Origin: Bradyrhizobium septentrionale
GTDB lineage: Bacteria; Pseudomonadota; Alphaproteobacteria; Rhizobiales; Xanthobacteraceae
Reading direction: 5' to 3'
Assembly: GCF_011516645.4 (NCBI RefSeq)
Contig: NZ_CP088285.1
Location: forward strand, 2,064,501-2,128,500
Length of the DNA stretch: 64,000 nt
Under the pieces are notes generated by a model that had not been told where the DNA came from, ran no database searches, and saw only the letters and a program-made list of their open reading frames with translations. Positions 55,736 through 64,000 of this stretch are shown one piece after another; position 1 is the stretch's first letter, and every line of letters begins with the position of its first letter. A program made the translations under genes and the position numbers.

Positions 55736-56311
55736 ATGGCACGATCTGCAGAACCGACACGACAGCGCATCCTTGCTGCCGCATACGTCCTGTTTCGCCA
55801 GCGCGGATATAGCCGCGTGAGCATGGACGAAATCGCAGCGGCGACGAGGGTTACGAAGCGCACGCTCTACAATCATTTTCAAAGCAAGGATCAGCTGCTC
55901 GCCTTCGTGCTGGAAGCCCAGAACGAATTGGCCTTGGCCGCGTTCGCCACATTCGGCGACAAGCTGTCCGGCTCGCCGGCGGCGATCATTGACGGCCTAT
56001 TCCGCGACCTCGCGGTCTGGGCGGACCGGCCGCGATGGGCCGGCTCGGGATTTACCAGGCTGGTCATCGAACTGGCCGATCTCCCCGGCCATCCCGCACG
56101 CGCAATTGCGCGTCGGCACAAGGCATTGCTTGAAACCCATCTCGGCGACTTGCTGAAGCGGGCTGGCGTCCGCGAGGCTCACCGCTGTGCGCGCGAGATC
56201 TGGCTGCTCTCCGAGGGAGCGATCTCCTTGATGCTGGTGCATGGCGATCGGGCCTATGCGGCGGCCGCGGCCGATGCGGCAAAACGACTGCTGCGAAGCT
56301 CTTCGCGGTGA
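55736..56311 (+). CDS. TetR-family regulator
   Basis: The 191-residue protein has an N-terminal TetR helix-turn-helix (SMDEIAAATRVTKRTLYNHFQSKDQL) and an all-helical effector domain. It is divergent from the mandelate-racemase-type gene with a 125-base control region, in which ATACCA (near 55671) and TGGTAT (near 55714) are inverted. It probably regulates that gene. The inducer is unknown. Confidence 0.85.
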   Translation: MARSAEPTRQRILAAAYVLFRQRGYSRVSMDEIAAATRVTKRTLYNHFQSKDQLLAFVLEAQNELALAAFATFGDKLSGSPAAIIDGLFRDLAVWADRPRWAGSGFTRLVIELADLPGHPARAIARRHKALLETHLGDLLKRAGVREAHRCAREIWLLSEGAISLMLVHGDRAYAAAAADAAKRLLRSSSR

Positions 56312-56334
56312 GGCGGCAGACGCCTCTCTGATCC

Positions 56335-56434
56335 GTCATCCTGAGGAGCGCGTAGCGCGTCTCGAAGGATGCACGGCCACCAGCCGGGCCACCGATCCTT
56401 CGAGACGCCTGCTACGCAGGCTCCTCAGGATGAC
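56335..56434. repeat. Family C intergenic palindrome, copy 2
   Basis: Left arm GTCATCCTGAGGAGCGCG and right arm CTCCTCAGGATGAC are inverted. The left 40 bases match copy 1 (7994) almost exactly. It lies between the TetR gene and livF, which converge on it. Confidence 0.85.
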
Positions 56435-56457
56435 GGCTATACGGCAATGCTTGCTGC

Positions 56458-57178
56458 TCAAATCCCGAGATACTTGTGCTGCAGCTCCGGCTCGGCGATC
56501 AGCTGCTCGCTGGTGCCGCTCCACACCGCCTTGCCGCGCTCGATGATGTAGTGGCGGTCAGCGATGCGGGCGAGGTTTCCGACGTTCTTGTCGATCACCA
56601 GCACCGACTGCCCGCGTCCCTTCAGCATCGACAGGCAGCTCCAGATCTCGTCGCGAATCAGCGGCGCAAGACCTTCGGTGGCCTCGTCGAGGATCAGCAG
56701 CTTCGGGTTGGTCATCAGCGCGCGGCCGATCGCGAGCATCTGCTGCTCGCCGCCGGACAGCGTGACACCCATATTGCCTGTGCGTTCGGCGAGCCGCGGA
56801 AACAGCGCATGGATCTTGTCGATGGTCCAGGGATCGGAGGCGCCGAACCGATTGCCCGAGGCAGCGATGAGGTTTTCGCGCACCGTCAGGTTCGGAAAGA
56901 TCTGGCGTCCCTCGGGCACCAGGCCGATGCCGAGCTTTGCGATCTTGTAGGACGCCAGGCCGCGCACCGCCTCGCCGGCGAAACGGATGGCGCCTGATCG
57001 CGCCGGCGTCAGGCCCATGATCGAGCGGATGGTCGTGGTCTTGCCCATGCCGTTGCGGCCCATCAGCGCGACCATCTCGCCCGACCTGATCTGCAGCGAC
57101 AGGCCGAACAGCACCTGGCTCAACCCGTAGCAGGTCTCGATGCCATCGACTTCGAGCAGGGTTTCAGCGGTTTTGGTC

Positions 57179-57186
<8 letters not shown>
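56458..57186 (-). CDS. livF: Branched-chain-type ABC transporter ATPase (LivF)
   Basis: The 242-residue ATPase has Walker A GRNGMGKTT, signature TLSGGEQQMLAIGRALM and Walker B LLILDEATEGLAP. The final hydrophobic residues suit a HAAT-family ATPase. It couples ATP hydrolysis to import by LivMH. Its start overlaps the livG end by several bases. The substrate class is hydrophobic amino acids or, in this context, aromatic acids. Confidence 0.92.
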
Positions 57187-57950
<764 letters not shown>

Positions 57951-57958
<8 letters not shown>

Positions 57959-58898
57959 GGCGCATCCTCCCGAGCAGGCCCATGATGCCGCCGCGCGCGA
58001 ACAGCACGATCAACAGCAGCACCGGACCGAGGATCAGTCCCGAATATTCGGTGACCTGCGACAGCAGCTCCTCGAGCAAGAGATAGACGATCGCGCCGAT
58101 CACCGGGCCGAACAGCGAACCCATGCCGCCCAGGATCACCATCACCATGAGGTCGCCGGAGCGGGTCCAGTACATCACGGCGGGGCTGACGAAGTCGGTG
58201 TTGTTGGCGAGCAGCGCGCCGGCAAGGCCGCAGATGGTGCCCGCGATCACGAAGCAGACCAGGCGATAGCGGTTGGCATGGAAGCCGATCGCCTGCATGC
58301 GCTGCTCGTTGGAGCGGACACCCTGCACCACGAGACCGAAGCGCGAATTGACGATGCGCCAGATCAGATAGAGGCCGCCGAACAGGCAGGCCAGGCAGAG
58401 GTAATAGAACTGGGTGCGGTTCGAGAGGTCGATCAGGCCGGCGAAATCGCTGCGCTTGTAGACGGTGAGGCCGTCGTCGCCGCCGTAACGCGACAGGCCG
58501 GATGTGATGTAATAGGCCATCTGCGCGAAGGCGAGCGTGATCATGATGAAGTAGACGCCGCGGGTGCGCAGGCTGAGCGCGCCGATCACCAGCGCAAACA
58601 GCGCCGAGACCGCGAGCGCCACCGGCCACTGGATGAAGCCGGAGCCGATGCCTTCAGTGGCGAGGATGCCGACGGCATAGCCGCCGATGCCGAGATAGGC
58701 GGCGTGGCCAAAACTCATCATGCCGCCGTAGCCCATGATCAAGTTCAGGCTGGCGGCGGCCAGCGCAAAGATCACGATGCGGGTGAACAGCGTCAGGATG
58801 AAGATGTTGCCGGTCACCGCCGAATAGACCGGCAGCAAGACCAGGGCGGCACAGAGCAGCGCCACGACGGAATTGGAGGCGTTGAGCTTGGGCATCAT
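57951..58898 (-). CDS. livM: Branched-chain-type ABC transporter permease (LivM)
   Basis: The 315-residue membrane protein has about nine helices, the LivM motif LNLIMGYGGMMSFGHAAYLGIGGY and the SNEQRMQAIGF coupling region. It forms the inner-membrane channel with LivH and overlaps livH by four bases. Confidence 0.92.
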
Positions 58899-59812
58899 CG
58901 TTTGGCCACCGGGAACAGCCCTTCAGGCCGCAGCACAAGGATGATGGCCATCAAGAGATAGATCAGCATCGAGGACAGCGCCGGCGCCGCGGTGGAGGCC
59001 GCCGCCCCGCTCAAGACCTTGCGCAGCAGGTCGGGCAGGAAGGCGCGGCCCATCGTGTCGATGATGCCGACGAAGACCGCGGCCATGAACGCGCCGCGGA
59101 TCGAGCCGATGCCGCCGATCACGATGATGACGAAAGCGAGGATCAGGATGTTCTCGCCCATGCCGATCTGCACGGTGAGGATCGGCGCCTGCATCAGCCC
59201 GGCGAGCCCGGCGAGCGCGGCGCCAAGGCCGAACACCAGCGTGAACAGCAGCTTGATGTTGATGCCGAGCGCCCCGATCATCTCGCGGTTGGAGGCGCCG
59301 GCGCGGATCAGCATGCCGACGCGGGTGCGCATCACGACCAGATAGAGCAATGCTGCGACCGCCAGCGCGACCACGATGATCATCAGCCGGTAGGCCGGAT
59401 AGTACACGCCGGGAATGATCTGCACCGGCACGGTCAGCCAGACCGGCAGCGGCAGCGCGAGACCGGCCGGGCCCCAGATCAGCCGGACGGCGTCGTTGAA
59501 GAACAGGATCAGGCCGAACGTCGCCAAGACCTGGTCGAGATGGTCGCGGCCGTAGAGATGCCTCAGCGCGGCATATTCGAGCGCGATGCCGAGCAGCAGC
59601 GTGGCGCCCAGCGCCATCAGCGCGCCAAGCACGAAACTGCCGGTCCAGGCCACGAAGGTCGCCGCGAAATAGGCGCCCATCATGTAGAGCGAACCGTGCG
59701 CCAGATTGACGAAGTCCATGATGCCGAACACCAGCGTCAACCCGGCTGCCAGCAGGAACAGCAGCAGGCCGAATTGCAGGCCGTTCAGCAGTTGTTCGAC
59801 GACGAGATACAT
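58895..59812 (-). CDS. livH: Branched-chain-type ABC transporter permease (LivH)
   Basis: The 305-residue membrane protein has about eight helices, the LivH motif FGIMDFVNLAHGSLYMMGAY and GASNREMIGALGINI. It forms the channel with LivM. A family B palindrome lies between it and the binding-protein gene. Confidence 0.92.
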   Translation of the reverse strand: MYLVVEQLLNGLQFGLLLFLLAAGLTLVFGIMDFVNLAHGSLYMMGAYFAATFVAWTGSFVLGALMALGATLLLGIALEYAALRHLYGRDHLDQVLATFGLILFFNDAVRLIWGPAGLALPLPVWLTVPVQIIPGVYYPAYRLMIIVVALAVAALLYLVVMRTRVGMLIRAGASNREMIGALGINIKLLFTLVFGLGAALAGLAGLMQAPILTVQIGMGENILILAFVIIVIGGIGSIRGAFMAAVFVGIIDTMGRAFLPDLLRKVLSGAAASTAAPALSSMLIYLLMAIILVLRPEGLFPVAKR

Positions 59813-59882
59813 CGTGGGTCTACATCATCCCTAAAAAAACAGCGGCAGTGCATGCCCACCGCCGCATTGCTCGCTGCGTGTT

Positions 59883-60036
59883 CTCCCTCGCCCCGCTCTT
59901 GCGGGGCCGGGACGAGCAAAGCTCGCCCTGAGAGGGTTGGGGTGAGCGGCCATCTCCACGAATCGAACTCGTGGAAGGAGCCCCTCACCCAATCGCTTCG
60001 CGATTGACCTCTCCCCGCAGGAGCGGGGCGAGGTGA
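59883..60036. repeat. Family B intergenic palindrome, copy 3
   Basis: The arms CTCCCTCGCCCCGCTCTTGC and CAGGAGCGGGGCGAGG are inverted, with nested hairpins such as TCCACGAATCGA / ATTCGTGGA and CAATCGCTTCGCGATTG. It lies between the binding-protein gene and livH. Confidence 0.8.
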
Positions 60037-60072
60037 ATGAAAAGCAAGGCTCGGGCCAAGATTGCCCAAGAG

Positions 60073-61245
60073 TTATTTCATCGCGCACTTGTCGTGGAAG
60101 CGATCCTGGTCGTCCTTGACGATGGTCGCGACCGTCTTCAGCGAGAGCTGGCCGTCCGCGTCCTTGACCACGTCCTGCAGATAGAAGTTCTGGACCGGAA
60201 TGTGGTTGTTGCCGTACTTGAACGGGCCGCGCACCGATTTGAAGTTCACCTTCTCCATCTCGGCCTTCATCGCGTCCTTTTTCGTCAGGTCGCCCTTCAC
60301 CGCGACCACCGCGCTGTTGATGAGGTTGGCGGCGTCATAGGACTGCGCGCCGTAGAAGGTCGGGCGCAGGCCCGGATACTTCTTGCGGTAGTCGGCGACG
60401 AACTTCTTGTTCTCCTCGTTGGGCAGATCGTTGACCCATTGCTGCGCACCGGGAACGCCGAGCGCATTGTCCTTCTGCAGCGGCAGCGACAATTCGTCGA
60501 TGGTGAAGGCGGTATAGAGCGGGATCTGCTGCTTGATGCCGGCCTGCGCATACTGGTTCAGGAACTGCACGCCGGCCGCGCCCGGATAGAACACGAAGAT
60601 CGACTCGGCCTTGGAGTTCTTCGCCTTGGTGAGCTCGGCGGAGAAATCGAGCTGGCTCGGCCACACCGTGTATTCCTCGCCGACCACCTCGCCCTTGAAG
60701 GTGCTCTTGACGCCGGCCAGCATGTCCTTGCCCGCGGCGTAGTTCGGGCCGATCAGGAATACCGACTTGACGCCCTTCTGGTTCATGTAGGTGCCGACCG
60801 CCTGCGGGGTCTGGTCGTTCTGCCAGGAGGTCGAGAACACATAGGGCGAGCACAGTTCGCCGGCGAGCTGCGACGGACCGGCATTGGCCGAGATCAGGAA
60901 GGTTTTCGAATCGACCGCGGTCTTCAGCGACGCCAGCAGCACGTTCGACCAGATGTAGCCGACGATGAAGTCGACCTTGTCGGACTGCACCAGCTTTTCG
61001 GTCTTCTGCTTGCCGACATCGGGCTTCTGCTGGTCGTCCTCGTAGATCACCTCGACCGGCTTGCCGTCGATCTTGCGGCCGAGATGGTCGAGCGCGAGCT
61101 CGAACGAATTGCGCATATCGTTGCCGATCACGGCGGTCGGACCGCTGAAGGTCGAGACAAAGCCGATCTTGACGCTGTCAGCCGCCGTCGCGGGCTGCGC
61201 CAGCGCCAAAGCCATGGCGCCTGCCAGCCAAAATGCCTTTTTCAT
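60073..61245 (-). CDS. ABC transporter substrate-binding protein, Leu/Ile/Val-type
   Basis: The 390-residue protein has a signal peptide (1-21, ending ATAA) and the type-I periplasmic fold with VKIGFVSTFSGPTAVIGNDM and YEDDQQKPDVGKQKTEKL. It should bind the substrate of the following permeases. In rhodopseudomonad-type genomes close relatives bind aromatic acids or amides rather than amino acids; the box genes nearby suggest benzoate or a related acid, which is inference. The ATG at 61245 is used since it begins a good signal peptide. Confidence 0.88.
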   Translation of the reverse strand: MKKAFWLAGAMALALAQPATAADSVKIGFVSTFSGPTAVIGNDMRNSFELALDHLGRKIDGKPVEVIYEDDQQKPDVGKQKTEKLVQSDKVDFIVGYIWSNVLLASLKTAVDSKTFLISANAGPSQLAGELCSPYVFSTSWQNDQTPQAVGTYMNQKGVKSVFLIGPNYAAGKDMLAGVKSTFKGEVVGEEYTVWPSQLDFSAELTKAKNSKAESIFVFYPGAAGVQFLNQYAQAGIKQQIPLYTAFTIDELSLPLQKDNALGVPGAQQWVNDLPNEENKKFVADYRKKYPGLRPTFYGAQSYDAANLINSAVVAVKGDLTKKDAMKAEMEKVNFKSVRGPFKYGNNHIPVQNFYLQDVVKDADGQLSLKTVATIVKDDQDRFHDKCAMK

Positions 61246-61635
61246 ATTCACTCCCCTCCTCAACCAAAGATCCCGCCAGGCTCGATCACGAGGGCCCGGG
61301 GGTCACGCTTTACGCGCGTCGTTCTGTGACGTGTTTTGTGCGCGATATCGCAAGTCTGCAGCAAGCATGAACCGACGGCACCCTATTAGAACCTTCGGCG
61401 CATACCCGAGCACCGTGCACCATAATTCGTCTAAACCGGGCAAGGCAAGAAATATAATGCCGGTTGCGTAGGCAACGATTGTCGCACCCCGCTCCCCTCG
61501 AGAGACCCCCGCCGCACTGCAGCAGGCTTTAAGGATTCGGTAAAGCGCTCGGAAACCACGTCCCGGGGAGCCGTCCCGGACTTCATGCTCTCGAAAGCAT
61601 CGCCGGGCGAGGCTCGGTCCAAAGGGACGCGTCGC
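61246..61635. other. Long gap before the DUF805 gene
   Basis: About 390 bases between the divergent binding-protein and DUF805 genes. I see no credible gene. Several TGCA tetranucleotides occur near 61360, 61410 and 61514, but not in the TGCA-N6-TGCA spacing found before boxC. It must hold promoters for both directions. Confidence 0.45.
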
Positions 61636-62175
61636 ATGTTGTTGAACTACGTCTTCGGCTTCAACGCCCGGCTCGGCCGGCTGGCCTATTTCTTCTTCAG
61701 CTTCGTGGTCGGCTGCGGCTACCTGATGCTGGTGTTCGGCATCACCGGCAATGCACCGGCGAGCGGCCGGACGGATGTGCTGCTGGCGCAGGCCGCCAAC
61801 AGCATGCCGCTCCTGATCGGCTTCTATGTCGTGCTTGCCATGACCTTCATGCTGCAATCGATGCGTATCCGCGACATCGGATGGGACCCGGTCTGCATGA
61901 TGGTGGGTTGGATCGCGCTCGTCGTGATCGACCGGATCGTCGCCGGCAAATATCCGGAATACGCGCTGACCTACCAACACACCGGCACGACGGTCGGCGC
62001 GCTCGTCAACCTTGCGCTGATGCTGGCCCTGACGTTCTGGCCCGGCAGCCGCCCCGGCGAAGCGCCGCATGAGACGGGCGATGACGGCTTCTCAAGCAGG
62101 GGCAGCACCCCGGCCGCAGCCGGCAACCGCGTTGCACGTATCGCCAGCGGCGAGTTCGGCGGCAAGACGCGGTAG
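61636..62175 (+). CDS. DUF805-family membrane protein
   Basis: The 179-residue protein starts at ATG 61636 behind AAAGGGA. It opens MLLNYVFGFNARLGRLAYFF, the DUF805 signature, and has four helices (about 12-35, 55-80, 88-108, 120-140) then a polar tail of about 35 residues. Its role is unknown; family members are inner-membrane proteins found in many bacteria. Confidence 0.8.
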   Translation: MLLNYVFGFNARLGRLAYFFFSFVVGCGYLMLVFGITGNAPASGRTDVLLAQAANSMPLLIGFYVVLAMTFMLQSMRIRDIGWDPVCMMVGWIALVVIDRIVAGKYPEYALTYQHTGTTVGALVNLALMLALTFWPGSRPGEAPHETGDDGFSSRGSTPAAAGNRVARIASGEFGGKTR

Positions 62176-62190
62176 CGACCGCCTCGCGGC

Positions 62191-62312
62191 CGTCGTCCCG
62201 GCGAAGGCCGGGACCCATAACCACGGACGCAATTGTCGAAGCACGCTGAGGCCACAACCTTCGCCAAACGAGCGACTGTGGTTATGGGTCCCGGCTCGGG
62301 GGCCGGGACGAC
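62191..62312. repeat. Family A intergenic palindrome, copy 6
   Basis: The arms CGTCGTCCCGGCGAAGGCCG and CTCGGGGGCCGGGACGAC enclose CCATAACCAC and GTGGTTATGG. It lies between the convergent DUF805 gene and the sigma factor gene. Confidence 0.85.
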
Positions 62313-62360
62313 ACCGAGTTTGTGGCGCGGTCAGCGAGCCACAAGCTAAGCAGCGGCCAC

Positions 62361-63257
62361 TCACCCTCCATCCACCGCCCATTCGGCGCCGTCGATCGCA
62401 TAGGCCGCGTGGCGGAAATCCCTGATCGTCGCAACCTTGTCGGCCGACCAGTCGAGCAGCATGAACGAGCGCGGCGGCGCGCCTTTTGCGTCCGGGTCGA
62501 ACACCAGGATCGCAGGACGTCCCTCGACCTGTCCGGTCACCAGGTGCCAATCGTGGATCTTCGAATAATTGCCGAAGTAGCGCGACACCTCGGCCTTGCC
62601 GTTCAGCCGTGTCCGGTTGACGAGCTCGAGCCTGACGTCATCGGCGATCATGGCGCGGATGGCGTCGAAGTCGCGGGCGTTGAAGCGGCCGACATAGGCA
62701 TTCAGCCTGTTGCGATCGGCCGGCGACAGCCCTGGCCGCGGCGCATCGTCGGGCTCGCGGGCGAATTCCCGCAACTGCGTCCGTCCGCGGTGCAGCGCCG
62801 CCTTCACCGCGGGCAGGCTGAAATCCATGATGCCGCAGACCTCCTGCAGCGAGCAGCCGAGCACGTCCATCAGGATCACGCTGGAGCGCTGCGCCACCGG
62901 CAGCCGCATGAACGTGCGCAGGCTCGCCGCTGCAATCTCGCGGCGGCTGACATCATCGAGCTCTCCGGCCATCATGTCCACCTCCTCCGAAGAGTGGAGC
63001 GCGTCCTGGCGGTTGCGCCGCCTGAGGAAATCGAGCGCGGTGTTGTGCGCGACCCGGAACAGCCAGGCTTCCACGTTCTGGATTGGAGCTGCGGACGCGA
63101 AGGCCTCCACCGCCTTGATCAGCGCGTCCTGCAGCACGTCCTCGCCATCGATCACCGATCCGACCATGCGGGCGCAGTAGCGATGCAGTCTGGGCCGCAT
63201 CGCCGCCAAGAGCGCGTCGACCTCGGTCACGGCCGGCGCTTGGGGTGGTGACGTCAT
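62361..63257 (-). CDS. ECF sigma factor with SnoaL-like C-terminal domain
   Basis: The 298-residue protein has sigma region 2 (VIDGEDVLQDALIKAVEAF and NVEAWLFRVAHNTALDFLRR) and region 4 (LMDVLGCSLQEVCGIMDFSL, AVKAALHRGRTQLRE). A SnoaL-like NTF2-fold domain of about 110 residues follows (FNARDFDAIRAMIADDVRLEL). In related ECF groups the tail regulates the sigma factor in place of an anti-sigma protein. The ATG at 63257 has GGCGGAG upstream; a GTG at 63290 overlapping the preceding stop is the alternative. Confidence 0.85.
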   Translation of the reverse strand: MTSPPQAPAVTEVDALLAAMRPRLHRYCARMVGSVIDGEDVLQDALIKAVEAFASAAPIQNVEAWLFRVAHNTALDFLRRRNRQDALHSSEEVDMMAGELDDVSRREIAAASLRTFMRLPVAQRSSVILMDVLGCSLQEVCGIMDFSLPAVKAALHRGRTQLREFAREPDDAPRPGLSPADRNRLNAYVGRFNARDFDAIRAMIADDVRLELVNRTRLNGKAEVSRYFGNYSKIHDWHLVTGQVEGRPAILVFDPDAKGAPPRSFMLLDWSADKVATIRDFRHAAYAIDGAEWAVDGG

Positions 63258-63286
63258 GATGGCTCCGCCAAGTCGGTTCACTCGGT

Positions 63287-63595
63287 TCACGGCTCATCCA
63301 GCATACGATAATTGCCGACAATCACAGCACTGCGAACCTGCGGCGGCTCGGCGCAACGATCGCGGATGCCGTCCTGGAAGGCCTGGAACGCCGCGAGCTT
63401 CGGGATCGGGCTCGAGCCGTCTTCGGCCACGGTCTCGACCATGTGGATGAAGGTGTCGTCCTCCAGCCGCAGGGTCAGATAGCGCACGCCGTCCGGGTTC
63501 GCCGCCTTCAGTTCGGCAAACACGGCCGAAACCAGCTCGGCATTCTTCTCGGCCATCTCCGGCTTCGCCTTGTACCTGATCAGGGTCCGTCTCAT
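63287..63595 (-). CDS. Small conserved hypothetical protein paired with the ECF sigma factor
   Basis: The 102-residue protein starts at ATG 63595 (MRRTLIRYKAKPEMAEKNAE). It has the alternating strand-helix pattern of the dimeric alpha/beta-barrel fold (FAELKAANPDGVRYLTLRLE, DTFIHMVETV), resembling small monooxygenase-like or DUF proteins. It has no signal peptide. It is transcribed just ahead of the sigma factor gene, with stop and start overlapping or nearly so, so they form an operon. The role is unknown. Confidence 0.65.
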   Translation of the reverse strand: MRRTLIRYKAKPEMAEKNAELVSAVFAELKAANPDGVRYLTLRLEDDTFIHMVETVAEDGSSPIPKLAAFQAFQDGIRDRCAEPPQVRSAVIVGNYRMLDEP

Positions 63596-63777
63596 CGCAA
63601 CCTCCTTGGCTCGATCTCTGCGGCCGGAACAGGCCGCGTCAGACCCAAGGACGTTTGCCGACCGCCAAAGGATGCGGTCCGGCAAAAAATATTCTCGTCC
63701 GCATCCTTTGCCGGTCCCGGTTCGTCCTGGCCTGCGAAGCGCGCCGCAACCTTGCGGCACGCCAACGGAGAACGACC

Positions 63778-64000
63778 ATGCAGACCCCTCGAGAGCGCGC
63801 CGACCAGCGCTGGGTGCTCGGCCTCACCGCGCTGGCATCCTTCATGATGGCGCTGGACGCCATGATCATGACCACGGCCTTCGCGACCATCCGCTCCGAT
63901 TTTGGCAGCCCGGTGGAGACGCTGCAATGGACCGTCAACGCCTTCAATCTGACCTTCGCGGTGCTGTTGTTGACAGGCGCGGCGCTCGGCGACCGCTTCG
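63778..64000 (+). CDS. MFS transporter of the EmrB/QacA type, N-terminal part
   Basis: The visible 74 residues from ATG 63778 (CGGAG upstream) form two helices with the MFS motif TALASFMMALDAMIMTTAFA and a second helix ending VLLLTGAALGDRF, which begins motif A (G-x-L-x-D-R). The Met-Ala-Leu-Asp motif in helix 1 is typical of the 14-helix DHA2 drug exporters. The rest lies beyond the right edge. It is divergent from the ECF sigma factor operon, which may control it. Confidence 0.85.
   Translation, partial: MQTPRERADQRWVLGLTALASFMMALDAMIMTTAFATIRSDFGSPVETLQWTVNAFNLTFAVLLLTGAALGDRF

Overview
The window is high-GC alphaproteobacterial DNA and most likely a Bradyrhizobium chromosome. Supporting evidence is the GcrA regulator, the argD-argF-hslO order, the box benzoyl-CoA pathway with a shikimate-kinase-like BoxR regulator, a haloalkane dehalogenase very close to what I remember of DbjA of Bradyrhizobium, and many intergenic palindromes of the kind I remember from that genus. 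The species call is inference. I saw no rRNA, tRNA or CRISPR array.

Layout: 1-179 is the start of threonine synthase. 180-3500 holds a repeat-rich stretch, a glutathione transferase, a secreted four-EF-hand protein, a GNAT acetyltransferase and a small protein. 3678-7870 holds a periplasmic penicillin-acylase-type hydrolase and glycerol kinase. 8117-11156 is an opgC operon with two SGNH-hydrolase paralogues, one of which looks catalytically dead. apaG follows. 12170-13796 is a two-gene RiPP system: a small precursor with three Phe-Arg-Arg repeats and a radical SAM/SPASM maturase. 13982-18943 is a run of small genus-type genes, with a single-domain response regulator and an HWE-type histidine kinase; it includes two membrane miniproteins of 35 and 40 residues.

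18981-22328 is the argD-argF-hslO group, divergent from gcrA (22827). A frameshifted YcxB-like gene and an IS110-family insertion sequence follow. 25832-32833 is the complete phosphate regulon phoR-pstSCAB-phoU-phoB, with a clear Pho box. 32918-42144 holds a flippase-like membrane protein, a SelW-like protein, the dehalogenase with its TetR regulator and an 18-bp operator palindrome, an OmpA-family envelope pair, a polysaccharide deacetylase, a TauE-type permease, two small proteins, an SDR dehydrogenase and a RelB/RelE toxin-antitoxin pair.

42193-61245 is an aromatic-degradation island. Benzoate-CoA ligase, BoxC, BoxB and two alpha/beta hydrolases are controlled by the divergent BoxR. Next come an IclR regulator, a Rieske oxygenase, a glutamine-synthetase-like ligase and a mandelate-racemase homologue with a TetR regulator, and then a branched-chain-type ABC transporter (livFGMH plus binding protein) that may import the substrates. 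BoxA, the reductase of the BoxB epoxidase, is absent. The right end holds a DUF805 protein, an ECF sigma factor with a SnoaL-like tail, a small partner gene and the start of an MFS exporter.

The most interesting items are the radical-SAM peptide system, the mandelate racemase homologue with Arg in place of the S-specific base, the palindromic elements that abut stop codons, a duplicated leader motif before two small genes, and the IS110 hairpin that hides the transposase ribosome-binding site.
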